Assembly: GCA_028289545.1 (NCBI GenBank)
Contig: JANQPG010000030.1
Span: 1 to 64,000, forward strand
Length of the DNA stretch: 64,000 nt
From: Woeseiaceae bacterium
GTDB lineage: Bacteria; Pseudomonadota; Gammaproteobacteria; Steroidobacterales; Woeseiaceae
Direction: 5' to 3'
Of this stretch, positions 61,228-64,000 are shown piece after piece. The notes under the pieces are model-generated. The model saw only the letters and a program-made list of their open reading frames with translations. It was not told the origin of the DNA and ran no database searches. The position numbers and the translations under genes are program-made. Numbering within the stretch: position 1 is the first letter of the stretch; every line of letters starts with the position of its first letter.

Positions 61228-61896
61228 GTGTCAGTTAGCGCCATAGACGGCGGCAATACCCGCTTCATCGCAGTTGAAGGGCCCATTGGCGTCGGCAAGA
61301 CGGCGCTGGCGCTTCGACTCGCGGAAAGCCTGGGCGCCGATCTGTTGCTTGAGAACGATGCCGAGAACCCGTTCCTCGATCGCTTCTACCGCGACGGTCG
61401 ATCGGCCGCGCTGCCGGCGCAGATGTTTTTCTTGTTTGCGCGCGCGAGACAACTTGAGTCTTTGCGGCAATCGGATCTCTTCACGCGGGTCCGTGTGTCG
61501 GACTACCTGTTTGCGAAGGACCGTTTGTTTGCCGAACTGAACCTCGATGCGGACGAGCTGTCGCTCTACGATCAGGTTGCGGCGAAGCTGGATGTGGAGC
61601 CGCCCGTACCTGACCTCGTCATCTATCTTCAGGCGCGGGTCGACGTGCTGCTCGAGCGGATCGCCCGGCGCGGCCAGTTCAGGGACAGAGGCATCGACCG
61701 CGCCTATCTCGAGCGTCTCACCGAGGCGTACGCACGTTACTTTCACGCCTACGACGAGGGACCGCTGCTGATTGTCAACGCATCGGATATCGACCCGGTG
61801 AACAGCGAAGAAGACTACAATCAGCTGTTCCGACAAATCGAACGCACGACCGGCGGTCGGCACTTCTTCAACCCGGTGGCGGCCGCGCTGGCCTGA
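61228..61896 (+). CDS. Deoxynucleoside kinase family protein
   Basis: FIAVEGPIGVGKTALALRLAESLGADLLLENDAENPFLDRFYRD, DLVIYLQARVDVLLERIARRGQFRDRGID; start uncertain (TTG 61207 or GTG 61228). Confidence 0.9.
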   Translation: MSVSAIDGGNTRFIAVEGPIGVGKTALALRLAESLGADLLLENDAENPFLDRFYRDGRSAALPAQMFFLFARARQLESLRQSDLFTRVRVSDYLFAKDRLFAELNLDADELSLYDQVAAKLDVEPPVPDLVIYLQARVDVLLERIARRGQFRDRGIDRAYLERLTEAYARYFHAYDEGPLLIVNASDIDPVNSEEDYNQLFRQIERTTGGRHFFNPVAAALA

Positions 61897-61911
61897 CGAA
61901 CGGATCACATC

Positions 61912-62742
61912 ATGTACACACAGCTCGAGCAACGCGGGATGCCGAAGCCTCCCGTCAACGTGGCAACGCTTGCGAAGATGAAGGCGGAAAAGGAGCCGAT
62001 CGCCTGTATTACGGCTTACGATGCGAGCTACGCCGTGCTGGTCGACGCCGCAGGTGCGGATCTCGTCCTGGTTGGTGATTCACTGGGCATGGTCATTCAG
62101 GGGCACGATACGACCGTGCCCGTGACGGTCGACGACATCGTGTATCACACGCGCGCCGTCGCGCGTGGTTTACGGCGAGCTTTCCTTGTTGCCGACATGC
62201 CCTTCATGAGCTACACAAATCCTGCACAGGCGCTCGACAACTCCGTGCGGCTCATGCAGGAGGGCGGCGCCATGATGATCAAACTCGAGGGTGGTGAAGG
62301 CCAGCTGGAAATTGTCGAGCACCTTGCGCGACATGACATACCGGTATGTGCGCATCTCGGTCTCAAGCCGCAGTCGGTGCACAAGATCGGCGGTTTCAAG
62401 GTGCAGGGCCGCGACGAGCACAAGGCCAAGGAAATGATTGTGACGGCGGAGCGCCTGCAGAACGCCGGCGCCGATATTGTGCTGCTCGAATGTGTACCCA
62501 ACGAACTTGGAGAGGACATCAGCCGGGCGCTCGAAGTGCCGGTCATCGGCATCGGCGCCGGACCCGCCACCGACGGGCAGATACTCGTGCTGTATGACAT
62601 CCTGGACATTACCCAGGGTCGCACGCCGCGTTTCGTACGCAATTTTCAGCAGGACCACCATTCGCCCCTGGCGGCCATCGAGGCCTACGTCGCAGCCGTC
62701 AAAGATCAGAGCTACCCTGCGCCCGAGCACTGCTTTTCCTAG
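61912..62742 (+). CDS. panB: 3-methyl-2-oxobutanoate hydroxymethyltransferase
   Basis: ITAYDASYAVLVDAAGADLVLVGDSLGMVIQGHDTTVPVTVDDIVYHTRAVARG, GIGAGPATDGQILVLYD. Confidence 0.97.
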   Translation: MYTQLEQRGMPKPPVNVATLAKMKAEKEPIACITAYDASYAVLVDAAGADLVLVGDSLGMVIQGHDTTVPVTVDDIVYHTRAVARGLRRAFLVADMPFMSYTNPAQALDNSVRLMQEGGAMMIKLEGGEGQLEIVEHLARHDIPVCAHLGLKPQSVHKIGGFKVQGRDEHKAKEMIVTAERLQNAGADIVLLECVPNELGEDISRALEVPVIGIGAGPATDGQILVLYDILDITQGRTPRFVRNFQQDHHSPLAAIEAYVAAVKDQSYPAPEHCFS

Positions 62743-62831
62743 GGACGACAGGTCCTTAAAAAACCTCACCAGATCCTGCGCACAACCTGTTGCCATTGCC
62801 CAATTGCCATTATTCAAGGGATGACTGACGC

Positions 62832-63680
62832 TTGTTAACCGTAGACAACAAAGAAGACCTGCGTGCCCAGCTCAACGAATGGCGCCACCAGAACGACCAC
62901 ATTGCGCTGGTCGCAACGATGGGCAATCTGCACAAGGGCCATATTGCATTGGTCAAGGAGGCTCGCGAACATGCCGAGCGTGTCGTGGTGTCGATTTACG
63001 TAAATCCAACCCAGTTCGGTCCGGGCGAAGACTTCGAGGAATATCCGAGAACGCTGGAACGCGACGTCAGGCGTCTGAAGTCGGCGGGCGCCGATCTGCT
63101 GTTCGCGCCGACCGACCTGACCATGTATCCGTTCGGCATCGAAAACGCGACCGTGATTTCGGTGCCGGGTTTAAGCCAGAATTTTTGCGGCGCTTCGCGC
63201 CCCGGACACTTCGACGGTGTGACGACCGTGGTCGCCAGGCTGTTCTCGCTGCTGGTCCCGGACGTGGCCGTGTTCGGCCAAAAGGATTATCAGCAGCAGC
63301 TCTTGATTCGCCACATGACCGAAGACCTGAGCCTGCCGGTGCGAATCGTCACCTCGCCGACCGTGCGCGAGGATGACGGCCTGGCGATGAGTTCGCGCAA
63401 CAGTTACCTGAGCGCGGACGAGCGGCAACGCGCGCCCGAGCTGTACGCCGCGCTGTCTGCCGCGGGTGAGGCTTTGCAGAACGGCAACAGAGACTTCGAG
63501 GCGCTCGAGGAGGGTGCCGCCGATCGTCTCCGCGAGGCCGGTTTCGACGTCGAATACTTCGCCGTTCGCCGGGCTCAAAACCTCGAGGTGCCGGACAGGG
63601 ACTGTGACGAGCTGGTTGTGCTTGCCGCGGCACGGCTCGGCCGTGCCCGACTGATCGACAACGTCGTGGTGACCGTGTAG
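62832..63680 (+). CDS. panC: Pantoate--beta-alanine ligase
   Basis: LVATMGNLHKGHIALVKEAREHAERVVVSIYVNPTQFGPGEDFEEYPRTLERD, FGQKDYQQQLLIRHM, DGLAMSSRNSYLS; TTG start. Confidence 0.97.
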   Translation: MLTVDNKEDLRAQLNEWRHQNDHIALVATMGNLHKGHIALVKEAREHAERVVVSIYVNPTQFGPGEDFEEYPRTLERDVRRLKSAGADLLFAPTDLTMYPFGIENATVISVPGLSQNFCGASRPGHFDGVTTVVARLFSLLVPDVAVFGQKDYQQQLLIRHMTEDLSLPVRIVTSPTVREDDGLAMSSRNSYLSADERQRAPELYAALSAAGEALQNGNRDFEALEEGAADRLREAGFDVEYFAVRRAQNLEVPDRDCDELVVLAAARLGRARLIDNVVVTV

Positions 63681-63703
63681 GGGCTGTATCCGGGCAGGCG
63701 GCT

Positions 63704-64000
63704 CTAGCCGGAAACGGCGTCCCGGCCGGCTTTCTTCGCGCTGTAGAGAGCGTCGTCAGCGGCGTGCAGCAGGGCTTCGAGGCTTTCTCCGCTCTTGAGT
63801 TCGGCGACGCCAATCGAGACCGTGACGGGGATGGTACCCGCGCCGCTGGACGTGCTGATCCGGGTTTGCCGAACGGTTTGCCGGACACGTTCGGCAATCC
63901 TTTTGGCCTGTTCCAGGCTGACCGTCGGCAGCAGCACGGCAAATTCGTCCCCGCCGTAGCGAACGAGTATGTCGCCGGGGTGCACCTGCGTTCTCAACAC
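63704..64000 (-). CDS. GGDEF-domain protein (diguanylate cyclase-like), truncated by window end
   Basis: DILVRYGGDEFAVLLPTVSLEQAKRIAERVRQTV...VTVSIGVAELKSGESLEALLHAADDALYSAKKAGRDAV. Confidence 0.93.
   Translation of the reverse strand: MLRTQVHPGDILVRYGGDEFAVLLPTVSLEQAKRIAERVRQTVRQTRISTSSGAGTIPVTVSIGVAELKSGESLEALLHAADDALYSAKKAGRDAVSG

Overview
The window is a GC-rich chromosomal segment from a gammaproteobacterium-like genome. It is almost entirely housekeeping genes, with about 63 CDS tightly packed in short operons. I saw no rRNA, CRISPR array or transposase, and no tRNA I could support. Recognisable blocks are: nadC; grxD/rnt; aceE-aceF-lpdA (E3 with its own lipoyl domain); an MNIO(DUF692)-HvfC-DoxX cluster; rsxABCDGE-nth-DUF1841; metG; a HEAT-repeat Ser/Thr kinase followed by two PilT-family ATPases; mrp/apbC-dcd; purMN; DUF2066-CDP-alcohol PTase-PerM-hda; proS; a Psd-like gene; UDG-rimI; prfC; MoxR-DUF58-transglutaminase; valS-holC-pepA // lptFG; pcnB-folK-dNK-panB-panC. 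The ends are cut inside an EAL gene (left) and a GGDEF gene (right). The best candidates for something undescribed are: (1) the HEAT-kinase/PilT/PilT cassette between metG and mrp; (2) the MNIO-HvfC-DoxX cluster with no visible precursor peptide gene; (3) a phosphatidylserine-decarboxylase-like protein that appears to lack both the LGST pyruvoyl serine and the catalytic histidine. All product calls come from reading motifs in the translations; no database search was run.
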